Shown: piece after piece, positions 46,236 to 59,358 of the stretch
How positions within the stretch are numbered: the first letter of the stretch is position 1
Layout of the letters: each line of letters starts with the position of its first letter
Assembly: GCA_023159155.1 (NCBI GenBank)
Contig: JAJNNX010000025.1
Span: 434,001-498,000 of the forward strand
DNA from: Ustulina deusta
Lineage: Eukaryota; Ascomycota; Sordariomycetes; Xylariales; Xylariaceae
Length of the DNA: 64,000 nt
Direction of reading: 5' to 3'
Program-made: the position numbers and the translations under genes
The notes under the pieces: generated by a model
Seen by the model: only the letters and a program-made list of their open reading frames with translations
What the model was told of the DNA's origin: nothing
Database searches by the model: none

Positions 46236-49200
46236 GAGGTTAGCATGAAGTGAAAGTTACGAAATTCTTACAACCCGGGGGTGTATTGCGAACATGTTCA
46301 TCACGTATTGTACAACTATATAGTTAATATAACTGCCCTAGCTTTTTTACCAATGTTGGCATCTATAACTCTATCCAACCGTTGAAGCGGAGGGGTATAT
46401 ATATTTAGCTTCCCTTCATTCTCTTGCAAGTTCACCTGCATCCAACAGCAACAAGTCAGATGAATCAGCCCGCATTCCAACCCGCCCTAAGGCCTAAGGT
46501 CGTGCGTGAAGCGGAGCACTAACTGCATCCGTGAAATTTCTCGCGGCACCCCCACAATATCTTGTTCTACTTTTAGCTCATCTAGTAAGAAAAGCTACGT
46601 ACGCATACCTATCAACATACAAGCACAGTGTATGAAAATCGGGGTGGCAGTGCGGATTTTACCGCGGATCAAACCCGGACTGGAGCCGGATCGACGACCA
46701 ATCTTTCTGTAGTGCAAATGATGCAATGTAAGCTGACTTAGTAGTTACTAGTATCTAATAATGAGAACGTCAGATCGGCGAGGAGAATCACATGCAAGTT
46801 TTGCTGCAAGATATCTGAGAGTCCTACGGGTCCGCTACTTTCAATGGTCCTGCGGTCAAGCCGTCCAGTGTGTATATATATGTACGACGATTGTTACCGG
46901 TTCTGGAAGGAAAGCAACCTACACAATTTGGTAATAGCCTATGCTACTAGTACCTTATATATGTGTGCAGGTAGCCAAGCGCCGACGTCGTATTTTCTGC
47001 AAGGTATTGTACTGTATAGGTACCGATACTCTACCATATACTCAGTAAGATCTATTCAACGATAAACTTGATCATATCATCATTGCGCTTCTCATTATAT
47101 ACTCCATTATACGAGGTGGCCTATTCCCGTCTCACCTTGTTTCGGCGCAAGGGCTTGCCGAGCCAGTAGCCTAAGAGAACTTGTACCGTATTCAGTAAGC
47201 GAGCCTAATGTAGTGTAATGCTACAACGTGGTTATAGTCATCGTTGTCAACGTGCTGACATGTCCACTCGCGGGACATACATAATGACTAAGGTCATTTA
47301 GTCTGCGCTGCAGATACACTAAACTACTTACAGTATCTAGCTAACCTAGGCTAGGAAGCAGGGCAGGGGAGTGGCACTGCCCAAGGGCGCTGCAGTCTGT
47401 GCTCGTACACCACGCTCCATAGTACGTAGCCCACTGATTGATGATTTGTTCGAGACCAGACAGCACGGGTTGCAGCGGACCCGCCACACGACTTCCCCTC
47501 TGCAACACCACACATCCGGGCATATACAACCAATAACAACACGCGTCGGCATCCCTAGTTATCAGTTTGTTTTTAGTTGTTGTTTTAGTTTGCTGTCTCT
47601 TTAGCTGGGCAGTTCTCGGTTAGCTTCCGAGGCCTCCCCACTCCGTTTTCGAGGCCACGATACAACAGACATGGCCAACCTACTCAGTACTGGCTTCAGT
47701 CTCGCCGCCAAAGCTGGCCCAAGAAAGCTCACGTTTCCCCCAATACAAGTGCTAAGTAGGCCAATCGCTGAGTGTGTGTGCCCTGGTGTGTGCCCTTGTG
47801 TGTGCTGTATACTAGTATTACCGGGTATCTTCGATTCCCACATGCCTTGGGTAGATAGATGTTCAAGGTTGCGCCATAGGTAGGTCTCGACGTTTCCAGG
47901 CTTTCCGTGCACCGAGCTATGCTACCCACATGGATACAAAGTTAGTACTTTGCCTTAGCATGGGAACATGTACACTATACACAATGCTTGCTACAGTCTC
48001 TGCGGGTTACATCGTGCCTGAGAACCAATGTTGTATGCATGCAGGCTAGTACCCTGCCGTGTAAGGCGGATTCTCAATGCCTTCTACTTACTGGTAGTAT
48101 GCCTGTGAGTAGTGCCATGGGTAACAAGTGTCGTGTGTGCCCATTTTCGCGCCGGTAGCACCGGTTCTCTGGCCGATGTTACAGTGGAAGGATTTGGTTG
48201 CTTAATGTGATCTTCAAATTCGGACCGCGATGACTGACTCTTTCGAGAGATTCGCCCCCATGTTTTCCATTCCCCAAGAGGCGGGAGAAGCCCATTACGA
48301 CCACAACAAGGCCTAGAGATGAGAGATAGGTAATATATTACATACAGTAGTATACTATACTGGATAGTTAGTATAGGTCGTGTTGCCCCTTTCTCCACTG
48401 CGATCTGTTCTAGGTAGTTCGCCGTCCACTTGGCCAATTAACACCTTCCTTATCGGGCTCCCTCATAGCTGAGCTGATGATCCATGGAAAACAACTGCAT
48501 AATATTACTCTTCGTTACCGACATGCATTATGATGTCTCAGAACCACTTGCCTCTTTACACGACCACAACACGCGCAGCTATGCTCTACCATCGGCCAGA
48601 TCAGTGGTCTTGTTCAGACCGCCGAGGCTAACGAAACATCACCGTGATCGACCCGATAGATAATCCTATGGACTACTCGCTCTCCGACTCGTTGTAGTGT
48701 ACACCATATCCTTAGTGGGTAGGATCGAAGAAACCTGGTATCTCGAGTCAAAAGCGGAATGGAGAGGATGCCTACAACGCCGCCGTTGCCTAGAAAAACA
48801 TGACTTCAAGTGATCCTAAAGCCAATAAGGCGGCGATTTAGAATCAAGGTTCCCCTCATCATTTCGTGTTACAGTATGATGCTACGCCAATATGTGAATA
48901 GACTGTGGTACTGTAGATGCTAGACAGAAGGAAACAACGCATAACTATAGGTCCAAGAACAGGACTAGGCAGCCGATAGAGAGGTTTTCGGTCCTTGCCT
49001 GCAACAATGATACTCATCACCTATCTCTATGATCGGCGCAGGATTCCGATGGTCTGCATCGGGGATAACACTTGAATTGAGAAGTCTTTGCTGCTGATGT
49101 AATACCAATACACTCACGCTCTTCCTGGTGTAGAACAGTCCTCAACTGGTAATTTTAGAACCGGTATCTCATTTCCCCGTAATCACTTAGCTAGCTGGAA

Positions 49201-51664
49201 GATATCGAACTCGTAAATATATCTTCTTAGGTCTCTATTAGTCTAGACTTCAGAGCTTGCAACGCTGATGCTAGGCAACGCGAAATTCGAACGAGGATCC
49301 CAGTGTCTCACTAAGACGGCTTGTTTAAAAACTTCCGAAGAGGCTCTTTTCTTGGGTGCGGTGAACGGAAGAATCCGTTCATTCTGTTGCACTCGTCTCT
49401 CAGCTTGCCACTACGGTCAATGTTTAACTTTTCTTGGGTCAACGCAAGGTTATCCTGCGGTATGTGCATACACATTAAACAATAACACCCCAGGTATAAT
49501 AAGTAGCCTTGAAACGCGGAAGGCGGGATGCAACACACCGAGAATGAGTGATTTTCGGGTTCAGAGTCGCAGTCTCCCCTGAAGCGAGCGTCCGGTCTCA
49601 TCCCTAGGACGTGGGACTTGTTCTCCCCTTGTACTGTTCTCCTTAATTACCGAATTAATACGACTGCAAAGGAGGTAGTGCTGTTGACGTTATTTATGAA
49701 CACGATTGGGAAATATCATGCACCTACACGTGTAGACAGTAGTTCTCGAAGGTTAGGAGATCAATGGTTCCAAAACAGCTTTAACTACTTCTAATTTATT
49801 ACTACTTCTCCTGTGAGAAAGTCAAAACTAAAATTTAACCATCTCATTTAGTATGAGTTAGAATCTTCTTTTATTTTACTATTATATCAAAGCTAACTGG
49901 CCTGGAACGGGGGTTATACGCTATATTATTTTCGGAGTTGATGATGAATTTGTTGTAGCGGCACTTGTGATACCATTTTCCTAGCGGGCAGATATCTAAC
50001 CTACGAACAAATTAAGATTGTAGATGTAGTGTAGTTAGAAAATTACCGAGTATCCACACAGCAACAATGTGACTAAAGTGCCTGACTTGTCATGTAACGA
50101 AGGAACAAAGTCAGTGTTTTATGTATCGGAGCAGAGATCTCGCTAGCATGCAGTTCTAGGCTCTTTACGGAACAACGCATACTTACAAGATACCTCATCT
50201 TGATATGACTTGACCTACGCTTTGCGTAGCTATGGGACTAAACAATTCTACAAGCAAAAAAATAGGGATGTAGGAAAAAGGGATACTTAATTGCGGTTTT
50301 TATTCCTCCTAGGCAAGTTATAAGTAGTGCAGTAGACAATGTGAGTAGGTAGTTATATGGGGTACTCCTCTTGCCTCTATACTAGGAGATTGGCTGTTCC
50401 TACACTTCCTACTCTACATACGTTAAATTTTAATTGGGGAACTAGATGATCATAATAGGGTGTATTTCAATTGAATGAAGTGCCTAAGAAAAAGGTGTAA
50501 TCTTGATGCTTCTCCCTTCGCTATCCCCCGTACATTTTGGTGTTGAACACACTTTTCAACTGCACAGCCACAAGGTGGCCGCCATACCTACCTCTCAAGT
50601 ACTGCCATAATACCACCTACTCGCCTCACTCATACTCCCTAACCTACTACATCCCACTTGCATCACTTACATATTTTCCAAAACCTACATCTGGTTACTG
50701 AAGCAAGGTGAGTGGAACGTTAAGTGGCTTGAAAGGCCAAATGTGAATATATACTTATTTAAGTCTATCAATAATATCCAAGTCGATGGGCCTTCATAAT
50801 AGCCATAACCCCTTAGCCACATCTACTCTATTCACTCCATCACAGTATGGACTCTTGTCATTATTTGAACACTTTGATCGGCCATTTCGTGTGACAAGCC
50901 GCTTTCTCTAGAACAAAGAAAGCATTTTGTGTATTGTGAGCAGTGAATACTAATGGGCGATTTCAAGATCCTCGTGCAACAACACATATTACTCAAAATA
51001 TGCCCGAACCGTAATTTCTGTAGCGACATCCCAACAAATATCATCTACATTTCATGGGGTCCTTTTCTTGTTTATCCCTTGTACTTGTCGTTTATGTTCG
51101 AAATCTTCTACCAGACTCATGCCGGTAACAAACTCTGTTTACTTGCCCGAGTTTGAAGAAACTCATATATCTTATATTAATGCGAGTCTCATTCTGGGTT
51201 CAGGCTCACAGCGACACAAACCTCTCTCACGGCATCAAAAATTGTCAGCGCGAGCAAGACAGTTTTCCTGCGGTTTTAAATCCGCATTCAGCAGTCAAAG
51301 GAACGACACCAATCCTATGCATTAACTATCATCATCTAAGTGGTCCGGAGGCGCATAGCAAAATCATGATATTCTTTGTGCTGCGCGGTAATTACCACCA
51401 TCTTAGCATAGCTCAGTTTTCTTGGTGCTTAGCAATACAAAGCCCATTTAATACACACGACCCCCTCAATTATCCTGCTGGCATTTCCCCCAGTCATGAT
51501 TATGAAAAATTTTGACAGATTTCCATCCAAATTAGTCTCTGTCAGTACCCCTGATTGCCGGTGATTATCAGGGGCGGGTAGATCAACTCGCTATTCACTC
51601 GAGCTTTAGCACGATTCTTACTGATCCATAAACTAGGGAAGGGGCGCAGACAGAATACCTACCT
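46236..51664. other. 5.4-kb gene-poor region
   Basis: I find no reading frame with domain similarity, signal peptide or convincing exon structure. Open frames here (for example 47600-47912, 48084-48437 and 49268-49582) are short and compositionally random. Base composition is normal, so this is not another RIP tract. Old eroded genes may be present but I could not identify any. Confidence 0.5.
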
Positions 51665-52138
51665 TCACTCTCGTTCTAACTGTGAACAGTGGCCCGCCTT
51701 ACAGCCCTCGCAGAATCGCTTCTTATGCGGCCCTTTGCTTGTAGCTGAATGAGGAGGTTTCTCCAAATGGAGCCCACACCACTTCTTAAGCCAATATGCC
51801 ACTCGCTCCGCGTATGTATCGTCTAACATGGGCTTGCTAAGACTGCCGCAACTCTTGCAGCGCTGATGATAGACTCTAGCGTTGTATTCTCGCCGGGGGT
51901 ACATGCGGATGGTGATGGCTATCTGTTTGCTGCTCCATCCGTTCGTTGAGCATTTTGGATTATGGCATATAAACCGGCCCATGACGGCCGTGTCGCGTAC
52001 TTTAGTACATCCGGACTCTTCATCAATAGGGTGGAATTTAAAATGGAGATTGTCTTCCCCTAGCAGTCGAGAGACCTCCGGGTGTTTTGAAGAGTGCATG
52101 GATGATGTCTCCGGGGGCTTATTCCTTCTCTTAGTCAT
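51665..52138 (-). CDS. 3CxxC-type zinc-finger domain protein
   Basis: 157 aa from the ATG at 52138 (MTKRRNKPPETSSMHSS). The frame is open for 154 codons upstream, but that part lacks family similarity and contains no better ATG context. The domain (about residues 25-150) has the pattern of the zf-3CxxC family. HFKFHPIDEESGC opens the fold, followed by GRFICHNPKCSTNGWSSKQI (C-x4-C), YNARVYHQRCKSCGSL (C-x2-C) and CGLHLEKPPHS. The end has the third pair, RFCEGCKAGHC. Seven or more Cys/His residues are placed for zinc binding. These small proteins are common in filamentous ascomycetes; the function of this one is unknown. No pathway neighbours are evident. Confidence 0.8.
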   Translation of the reverse strand: MTKRRNKPPETSSMHSSKHPEVSRLLGEDNLHFKFHPIDEESGCTKVRDTAVMGRFICHNPKCSTNGWSSKQIAITIRMYPRREYNARVYHQRCKSCGSLSKPMLDDTYAERVAYWLKKWCGLHLEKPPHSATSKGPHKKRFCEGCKAGHCSQLERE

Positions 52139-55100
52139 AATGATAGTAGGGATGCGACTGGGTTGAGGAAAAAGGCCGCGTATTATTCGAGTGATAGTAG
52201 TAAGCATGAGGTTCCCGTATTCAGGTTCAGAGAAGATCCATACGAATGACTGAGTTGGGAAAAATAGAGAATCATCGATGGCGTCGAATACCTTATACTT
52301 TAATCCCAGATACGCGGAGAAACGACAAATCATAGATTGTTGGATAATACAACCTGGTTTGGGGGGCTTGGAGTGCCTAGCCCTAGATGGCCGGCAGCGC
52401 TTGCATGCCAATAGAAAGCAACCGTTATTTCTGTCATCAATCGTTTGCCTGCGGTCTCCCGTATCTTCAACCGGGATTCTATTCACACGAATAGCGACAG
52501 CGCTGTGCTGGCTACGCTCTGTACAACACACCTGCATAATACCAACCATTTCCCCTCTTCCAAGTGGTCCATTCAGCTTCCAACATGTTGTCGTTTGCAA
52601 GGCGTAGGCTGCATAGACTCTTCAGTAGGGAAGTTGCTTGCGGCTATGACGATCTCGCTAAAAGGCAATTTATTTGGTTGGCTACAGTGATATCCTTTCC
52701 GTGTACCAGATTTGTTCAATAATACGACGAGTGGCAGACAGACAGTGCACTGCAAACGAACAACACTCCTAGGTGGCTGTAGGTCAGTACAACTAACTCA
52801 CACTGCTCGGAGACCTGCATGCAGTTGTAGTGGTGAAAATTCTAAGTCCGATCCTGTATCTTGCTGTAGTAGCTTCATATCTCTCTTTACTTAAATAATT
52901 GGGGAGGATATATTCAGTTATAGCGAGTCCATTTGCGCGTAACCCCGTAAACACGACCGTCACTGGGTTCGAGACCAAGGGGCAATTTTAGCTACAAAAC
53001 AGGAGTCATTATGGCCTTTGGCGACGGCCCATCAACAGAGTGCTTGCTTTGGATATAACCACGTCTTTCTAGTTTACTTCCCCCCAATCCATTATATCTT
53101 ACAAATGACAGAGTGTCAGCTGTTCGTTTTCAGGCCCCCCGCGGCCTAGCATGATATCAGTATCATTCCCCAAATTCCCCCAAGGTAGTACCGTGCGACG
53201 GAAGGCCCCCAGCATTCACATTGCCCACCATCCGTTCTATTGGCTGTCTTAATACGAACTAGCGAGCCTTTCGAACTGAACTGGTTGGCTGGTCTACATC
53301 GACCTTAGGGCGACTGGGGCTTTTGCTATTCGAACCAAGACGTGTCCTAACCATTACCTAACCAGCATTACAGTTTAAGCGGAATATCTTCTCCTTGGAA
53401 GACGCTCGCATGCTCGACAGCCTGTCTCCACTACTATCTCCTCGTTGTCACCATCCTGTGTATGGATGACGCTGGATTTCTTATACTCCTCTGCCAGTGA
53501 TCCCTCTCAGCCAGCTTCTCACGTCAAGAACCGAAGCATATCCTACAAGTGTCAACGTATCATTACTTTCCAATGTCATGGCAGCAGATCACTGGAGATA
53601 TGTGTCAGAGGTCTCATCTCCATTTTCGTTGGCCCTGGTATGGCAATGAGGCTGGCTTCCGTGAATACCTGACTAGTAGGTTGGTACTAGAACTCATACA
53701 GCATTGTGCCCATCTCTACCTATATGATGTGGCCTAGCATAGATAAACTGGAGTAGATATTTACCTTGAATTTGGCGGGCCTGAGAAAATCAAAGTTTGA
53801 TACGACAGTGCGAGAACTTCGGCTCTGGTGTTAACTATGAGCATACCACTTGTCGACTAGACTTCGACAAAGCTTTTTTTGGTACTTCAGGTTGTTGTAG
53901 CTTGTACACAATGAATCTTAAACGAAACGTTGCAAACGTGGATGCTCATCCACTAGGTACCGATGTTTAAAGCTCTAGGAGTTGCAGCTGAGTTTCTGCT
54001 TGATCGTTGTAATTCAACCGACGGGAGTTATGTGAGGTCGAGAGTGACTAGTTTGTGATCCGCAAAAAGACCTTCTGCACCATAGATGTGTACTGCCCTC
54101 CTCCCCTTAGATCGACTATGCCAATGTGCTCATATACCTGCTCCTTGCTGTCAACACATTGCAGTACCAGCCCGTTTTAAAATCCTGCGTCACATTTGTA
54201 GAACAGCCGAGGGAGAGGCAGTATTTCCAATACAATAGTATCTCAATCAACCCAGTTTTGGGGCTGCTTGCCCTGAGCGCGGATGGAAGTCAATGACACT
54301 CGTTATCAATAATTGCAACTTTGAGCGTGCTCTGTGATCGTTCCGCCACTCAGGAAGCTTCTAGGGTATGATCTTGGCCCCGAGAAACACGGATAGCCTT
54401 TCTCCATGCGAGGTGCGAGATCAAAGTATCCGCCCAGAGATCTGCCAGATACCGACTTCGCCATTGGTTGGCCATCTGCTCAGCGAGTCCTATGTTAGCT
54501 GGCTGTAGGTCGGATAAATGAGTCAATGCAAGATTTGTATACTGCTATATTATCTGATCCTAAACTCTCTAGCAGTGTTTCCTTGTGGCTCGATCAGGAT
54601 CGATCGATCGATTCTGTTTAACGGTGGTACGGAGTGCTGTAGCACCATACAATAAAACCCCCTAGGGGTATTAAAACGTGGCAAGCTCTATTTAATTGTT
54701 GTATTTATTAGGGCATACCTTAGAGATAGAGCAACACACGCAGCCACACTATTAACCAAGCACTAAATCCAAAATCTGCCCCCCAAACTTAATATATGCG
54801 CTGGCATGGAGCCGCTCCCAAAACTGGAGCCACTCGCAAGAATGGAGCGTTTCCAATATTGAACCTAACCCGCCTTATTAGATGCGTTGAGGACAGTAAT
54901 GACTTAGAGGCTCGCGATGCCGTGCCAGTAGAGATCCGTCAGCAACTGTATCAATATTTGGAAAGTCAGAAGAGAGCATCGGTCGCCATGTCATGTACTG
55001 AAGAAAGCATCTATCTTGTTCAACGGCTCATCAATAGACACCCCAGCGTGACGAAAGTGGCCACATGCGCCGACTTCTAGCACCTACAAATTCTACACGC

Positions 55101-55425
55101 CAAGGAAAGGTCTTTTAGTTGGGCGAAAAACGCTTCGATCGGATTTAGACTAGATCTATATCACCAAATCTGACAGCAGGTACAGCCTGGTGGCTGGGTA
55201 CACTGCCCCACACACATCCGCTATATCTTGTAGAGGTACCGCCTTGCCCCGCTGTACAAAGTGTAGGTTGTCACTAGCGCGCATCCCTTTCCCACCAATA
55301 CCATCACTGCCCAGCTTTGACATAACTCTCTCAAATGCCAGTCAATCAAGCAACCCTTCCTAAAGGGGGTTATAAAAGCATTGTTTGCAAGCTTCTACCA
55401 AACCTCGCCGTCCTCTTCTCGCGAG
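52139..55425. other. Gene-poor region
   Basis: About 3.3 kb with no confidently supported gene. Frames at 53445-53672 and 54796-55080 (94 aa, MRWHGAAPKTG...) have no recognisable domain. The latter could be a remnant of a longer gene but shows no clear splice partner. Confidence 0.45.
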
Positions 55426-56349
55426 TCACTCGCCGACAGGTTTCGTAGCCGGAGTCACTCCAGCTAGGATGTTGAATCTTCGCGCCGCCGGGAAGCGGAT
55501 TCCCTTTCTTTGCCCATTGGATAAAACATCCTTCTCTTTCGAGTAAAAGCCCGTTGCTATCCAGGTGAAAAGCTTCCAACGTAGCATCCCGATCCAACCC
55601 CAGCTCTTCGGTGGCCAGAAGTTGTGCATACCCGCGTGTTCGAAAAAGGGCGGATACCACCCAGCAAAATCCCAGTCAACTATGCAGAGGTCTCCAGCTG
55701 AGTCTATCATTAGATTCCGTGGTGCAAGGTCGTGGTGTGTGAAAACCAGCTGTTGAGACAGCTTGAGAGGCCCTTCACAGGTGGATTGGTGTTGTTCCCT
55801 TGTTTTATTTGACTCTTTCGTGAAAGAGCCGACGTTGTACCAGAAGTTAACCAGAGACATAATAGTATACGACGAAGCCCGCAGTGGTATTCCGTATGTG
55901 TCTTCAATCCAGAATGTACGGGCTATTCCTGTTCCTAATGACCCAGCCGTCGGACTCCTTTGGCTTCGCATGCCTTGAATCATCCTTCTAAGCTGAAAGC
56001 CGAGGCGAATAGTCGAGATCCAGCCGAGACCGATCCAAGCATCCATAAGATTTACTCCCCGGACTCGATCGAAGATGCATTCATAGAAGTTTTTTAGTTG
56101 CACTGTTCTTCGAACACGTGGGGTTCGGACGTTTATGCTGCGAGCGAGTTCAATGGCAAGTATTGCATCTTGTAGTTCTTCATAACTGAAGTACCTCTTG
56201 CTCACGTACGCCGCGGACACGTCAGTAAGCCGGGTGTTTCGGCCTTGATCCAGACGCTGTTTTTTAAGAAGTCCACCGATGTATTCGGATAGCTGCGCGT
56301 CGGGGTAGCTATCGACTGGGTCGAATTCACCTCCGCAAGTAGCCATCAT
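55426..56349 (-). CDS. APH-family phosphotransferase-like protein
   Basis: 307 aa from the first ATG of a tandem pair at 56349. The kinase-like fold is shown by the catalytic loop FTHHDLAPRNLMID (H-x-D-x4-N; Asp as base, Asn for metal) and by IVDWDFAGWYPPFFEHA, the metal-binding DxD/DFG-equivalent typical of fungal aminoglycoside phosphotransferase-family (APH, pfam01636) proteins. The N-terminal lobe is short: there is no clear glycine loop, and the nucleotide-lobe lysine is not obvious (VSKRYFSYEELQDAI and IFDRVRGVNLMDAW correspond to the usual hinge region). The C-terminus includes WGWIGMLRWKLFTWIA. Such proteins are abundant in fungi with largely unknown substrates. A truncated N-lobe is possible, so activity is uncertain. 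Confidence 0.82.
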   Translation of the reverse strand: MMATCGGEFDPVDSYPDAQLSEYIGGLLKKQRLDQGRNTRLTDVSAAYVSKRYFSYEELQDAILAIELARSINVRTPRVRRTVQLKNFYECIFDRVRGVNLMDAWIGLGWISTIRLGFQLRRMIQGMRSQRSPTAGSLGTGIARTFWIEDTYGIPLRASSYTIMSLVNFWYNVGSFTKESNKTREQHQSTCEGPLKLSQQLVFTHHDLAPRNLMIDSAGDLCIVDWDFAGWYPPFFEHAGMHNFWPPKSWGWIGMLRWKLFTWIATGFYSKEKDVLSNGQRKGIRFPAARRFNILAGVTPATKPVGE

Positions 56350-57737
56350 CACCTCTCTACTCGGGCTACTGTTTTTCAGTATTTGGGCACGGTCTCTGGC
56401 GATTTGCTGCTGGAATCGAGAAAAGACGTGAAAATTGGAGCTTTGGTGGGGGTTCTTTGGAATTTCGAGGTGGTGTAGGGAAACCTGACGCTAAATACCC
56501 ATGCCGTGGTACGAGTTTCTCGAAATGAGTCTACAAATCGTTAGCAGAGACCTCCCATTGGATAAACTCTAGGATCCTTGTGTAAGAACACGTATTTATA
56601 ATACACACGCACCGAGAATCGTGACACACTCTTCGGTTGATTGCAGCAGCCCTCATCAAAGGTGGGCTAACACCGCCACAAACCTAGGAGCCAATCAATG
56701 GCCCCAGAGTAGGGAAAACAGTAAGGGAGGGCTGTTAAATGTTTGCTGGCTTTAGCTGAGGTTATAGCTAGGGAGAAAACACCTTATATGCACAAGCGGA
56801 GAAACCTGCCGACATAGGCTGAATAGTGAGGAGATCAAAAGCCATTGGCGATAAGGGAGGTTGGTTTCGCCCAGGCTTGTGCTAGTAGGAATTTGGGTCG
56901 CTGAAACTATCCTTGTCAACTACTTCTTCGTAGGTATTATGCTACATGCTGCTGACTGTAGACCTTTGATGCTGGGGTTGAAAGGTCTATGCTTGTTGGC
57001 ATACGACACGCTGGAAAGGATTCTTATATCTGTGCAGTTTAGCTGGATAATCACTTGTGGTTAATATAGCACGATCCCTAGTCTTGATAACTTTTTGGGT
57101 ATATTGGGTATCCTTATGTAGGCAGTAAGCCTGTGCCACATATTTTATAGTACCTTCGGAGTGTAGAGAAAGTTTTCTGCAACAACAACATCGTCAATCT
57201 CGAATTAGCTAATAACACAGTGTCTAACGCCTCTAGCAGGTGTCTGACGCTGCTTCTAGGTGGACAGGTCTGGGTTATGAAGACCATACTATTAACCGGT
57301 CCTAAAATGAATGCAACAGCTACAAGCTGTTAAGGTTGCACGAAAAATATACGCAATATTTCGTTGCGGAAATAACTATTAGTTAAATCCGAACCGAAAT
57401 AGATTGCTAGTAATCTGGGATGATGCGTGGTTCTGTACACGCAACACAACCACGTTCCATCTATGATGTCTCGATCCGCGTATCCCTTAGGGGCTCTCTG
57501 GTGAAGACTTACCATAAAAACAGGTATCTCCTGCTGCTGCCCAGGCTAACATTTGATTTACCTCAAGACTATGGCGTCCAACTTCCTTGATTATTCCCAA
57601 GGATAGTGTATCTCCTATACATCAATTTATTGTGCGTTATTCAACACGCTTACGCAAGGTATTCCTTCTACTGAGCTGAACTCTAGTACGATTATTCATG
57701 CCCGGGTATCCTGTATCCAAGAGCGGGTGACGTGGTC
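56350..57737. other. Intergenic
   Basis: No supported gene over about 1.4 kb. The left side is the promoter of the APH-like gene. Confidence 0.45.
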
Positions 57738-58671
57738 TATTGCGCTTTATTTAGAGTATACCTCTGGGGTAAGGATCAGTTGTGTAAACTGACGAAGCAG
57801 AGCCTCCCGAGAAGGGGGTGTGTTTAAGACTGTCGATCTGCCCCAGACGATACTAGACGCCATCGAAGTTGCGCGAGACCTCAACATCGTGTTCATCTAG
57901 ATCGATGCCTCGTGCATTGTCCAGGACGATTTTGAAAGTATGCAGTTGAGATGAATAGGGTTACCTTTAAAATGCGCGTTCAATCACTCGAGGGAGAGGC
58001 AGGATTCATATTTCTCGCCCTTTGGGAGAAGCATGTATAGTCGAAATATTTGGAGAAGGAGCCAATCAACGACCGTGCTTGGGCACTGCAGGAGCACGCC
58101 GTCTCGCCTCGGGTTCTCTACTACTCTTCCTAGCAGCTTCACTGGATCTGCCGGAAAGGTGTCCTCGCTGACGGCGGTTTTTATCCCACAGACAGAAACA
58201 AGCCATGGAAGGACAGCGATATATACCGTATATTCACCTTATGTGAAGCCACCATAGGACATGGTAGACCCTCCCATGTCAACATTGCTCGCATCGTCAC
58301 TAAGCCCACAACACGATCAAGAGTACGACTGCTGGCGAAGGAACTGGGCCAATCTTCTGCAGGACGATCAGGCCCGACGTCTAACAAATTTAGACGACAA
58401 GATGGTGGTCGTCTCATCCGTTGGCACCTTGTTCGCTCGATACATGGACACGAAGCTTGTTGGTGGTCTATTTGAGCGGGATCTCGGGATTGATCTACTC
58501 TGGAACCGGGTCAACAGCTTCGATGCGAGAGACCCCGAGCGGGACACACAGCTAGAAACAGACGTTGCTCTAATAAAGATCTATTGGTTCCCTGAATCAT
58601 CCGGAACATGTGGCACAGTTCCAGGCGACAAGTTTCCCGGTCGTGATTATCGCGCACAAGAAAGGGCATGA
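57738..58671 (+). pseudogene. Broken HET (heterokaryon incompatibility) domain gene
   Basis: Segments of a HET domain appear in order but in different frames and with stops. LWGKDQLCKLTKQSLP comes first; then, after a frame change, KTVDLPQTILDAIEVARDLN and IVFI-stop-IDASCIVQDDFESMQL, where the family has a Trp (TGG to TAG). Next are EKEPINDRAWALQEHAVSPR, VLYYSS-stop-QLHWICRKGVL, ADGGFYPTDRNKPWKDSDI and YRIFTLCEATIGHGRPSHVN. Another frame change leads to RRLTNLDDKMVVVSSVGTLF, GGLFERDLGIDLLWNRV and the remaining tail. HET genes act in non-self recognition and cell death; this copy cannot make the protein. Frequent loss fits the birth-and-death evolution of the family. Confidence 0.87.
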
Positions 58672-59358
58672 AAGATACAGACACGTCGGCTATTTCGCGA
58701 AGTATATAGATCCCTAGCTTCAGCCGCAACCACCCTTCTCTTGGAGGAAGAGCTACTAGGCAGTGACAACCCCAGCAAGTAAGGGACCGTTTACTTTATA
58801 CACAATGCCGAGCACGAGCCCAGAACGCAGGGTCAACGGATGCGATTTTATTGCCATACGCGTCACTCGAGGGCTTGGTTTCCGCGATATTTCCACAAGG
58901 GGCTGCGAAATACTCATCCCACGACGCATACCCCAAGGGAGGCCAAGAGCTTTGCTCTCCCCCAGCGTTAGATAAATGACCACCATAACCACCACCACCA
59001 CACCGTTGACTACAAGTGCTGCTTCGTTGTTCAGCAAGGGAAGCATTGTGGCAAACGTTTCAGACTAACCAAAACGTCGTTATACCATCGCGATCTTGAA
59101 CCGACCGTCATGTGTTGCCGTAGAGTATTTAAAAGGCAGACATAGAATCTGCCAATGCAATATATACCTCTTCCTTTCGAAAACATGACTTCTTGAAATA
59201 GGCAACAAATATATGCCAATTATTCTCACTGGTTACGTTAACGCCAGGGCTTACACCCAGCAGCACAGCATTGTCTCCGTTTAGCCCTTTACCAAAACTG
59301 ACCACTCTCAACTTTCACTCGCTGTTTTTATTGTCATTCATTTAGAGCGCTCGAAAAC
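58672..59358. other. Intergenic
   Basis: No gene supported. It contains a short CCA/CCT-rich tract near 58978-59003 and the upstream region of the gene at 59359. Confidence 0.45.

Noticed and set aside
47600..47912. Possible small gene (103 codons, minus)
   Set aside because: Overlaps several other open frames of equal quality on both strands; no recognisable features.
51665..52600. A 311-aa version of the 3CxxC protein
   Set aside because: The N-terminal 154 codons start at a non-ATG codon and show no family similarity. The ATG at 52138 fits the usual length of these proteins.
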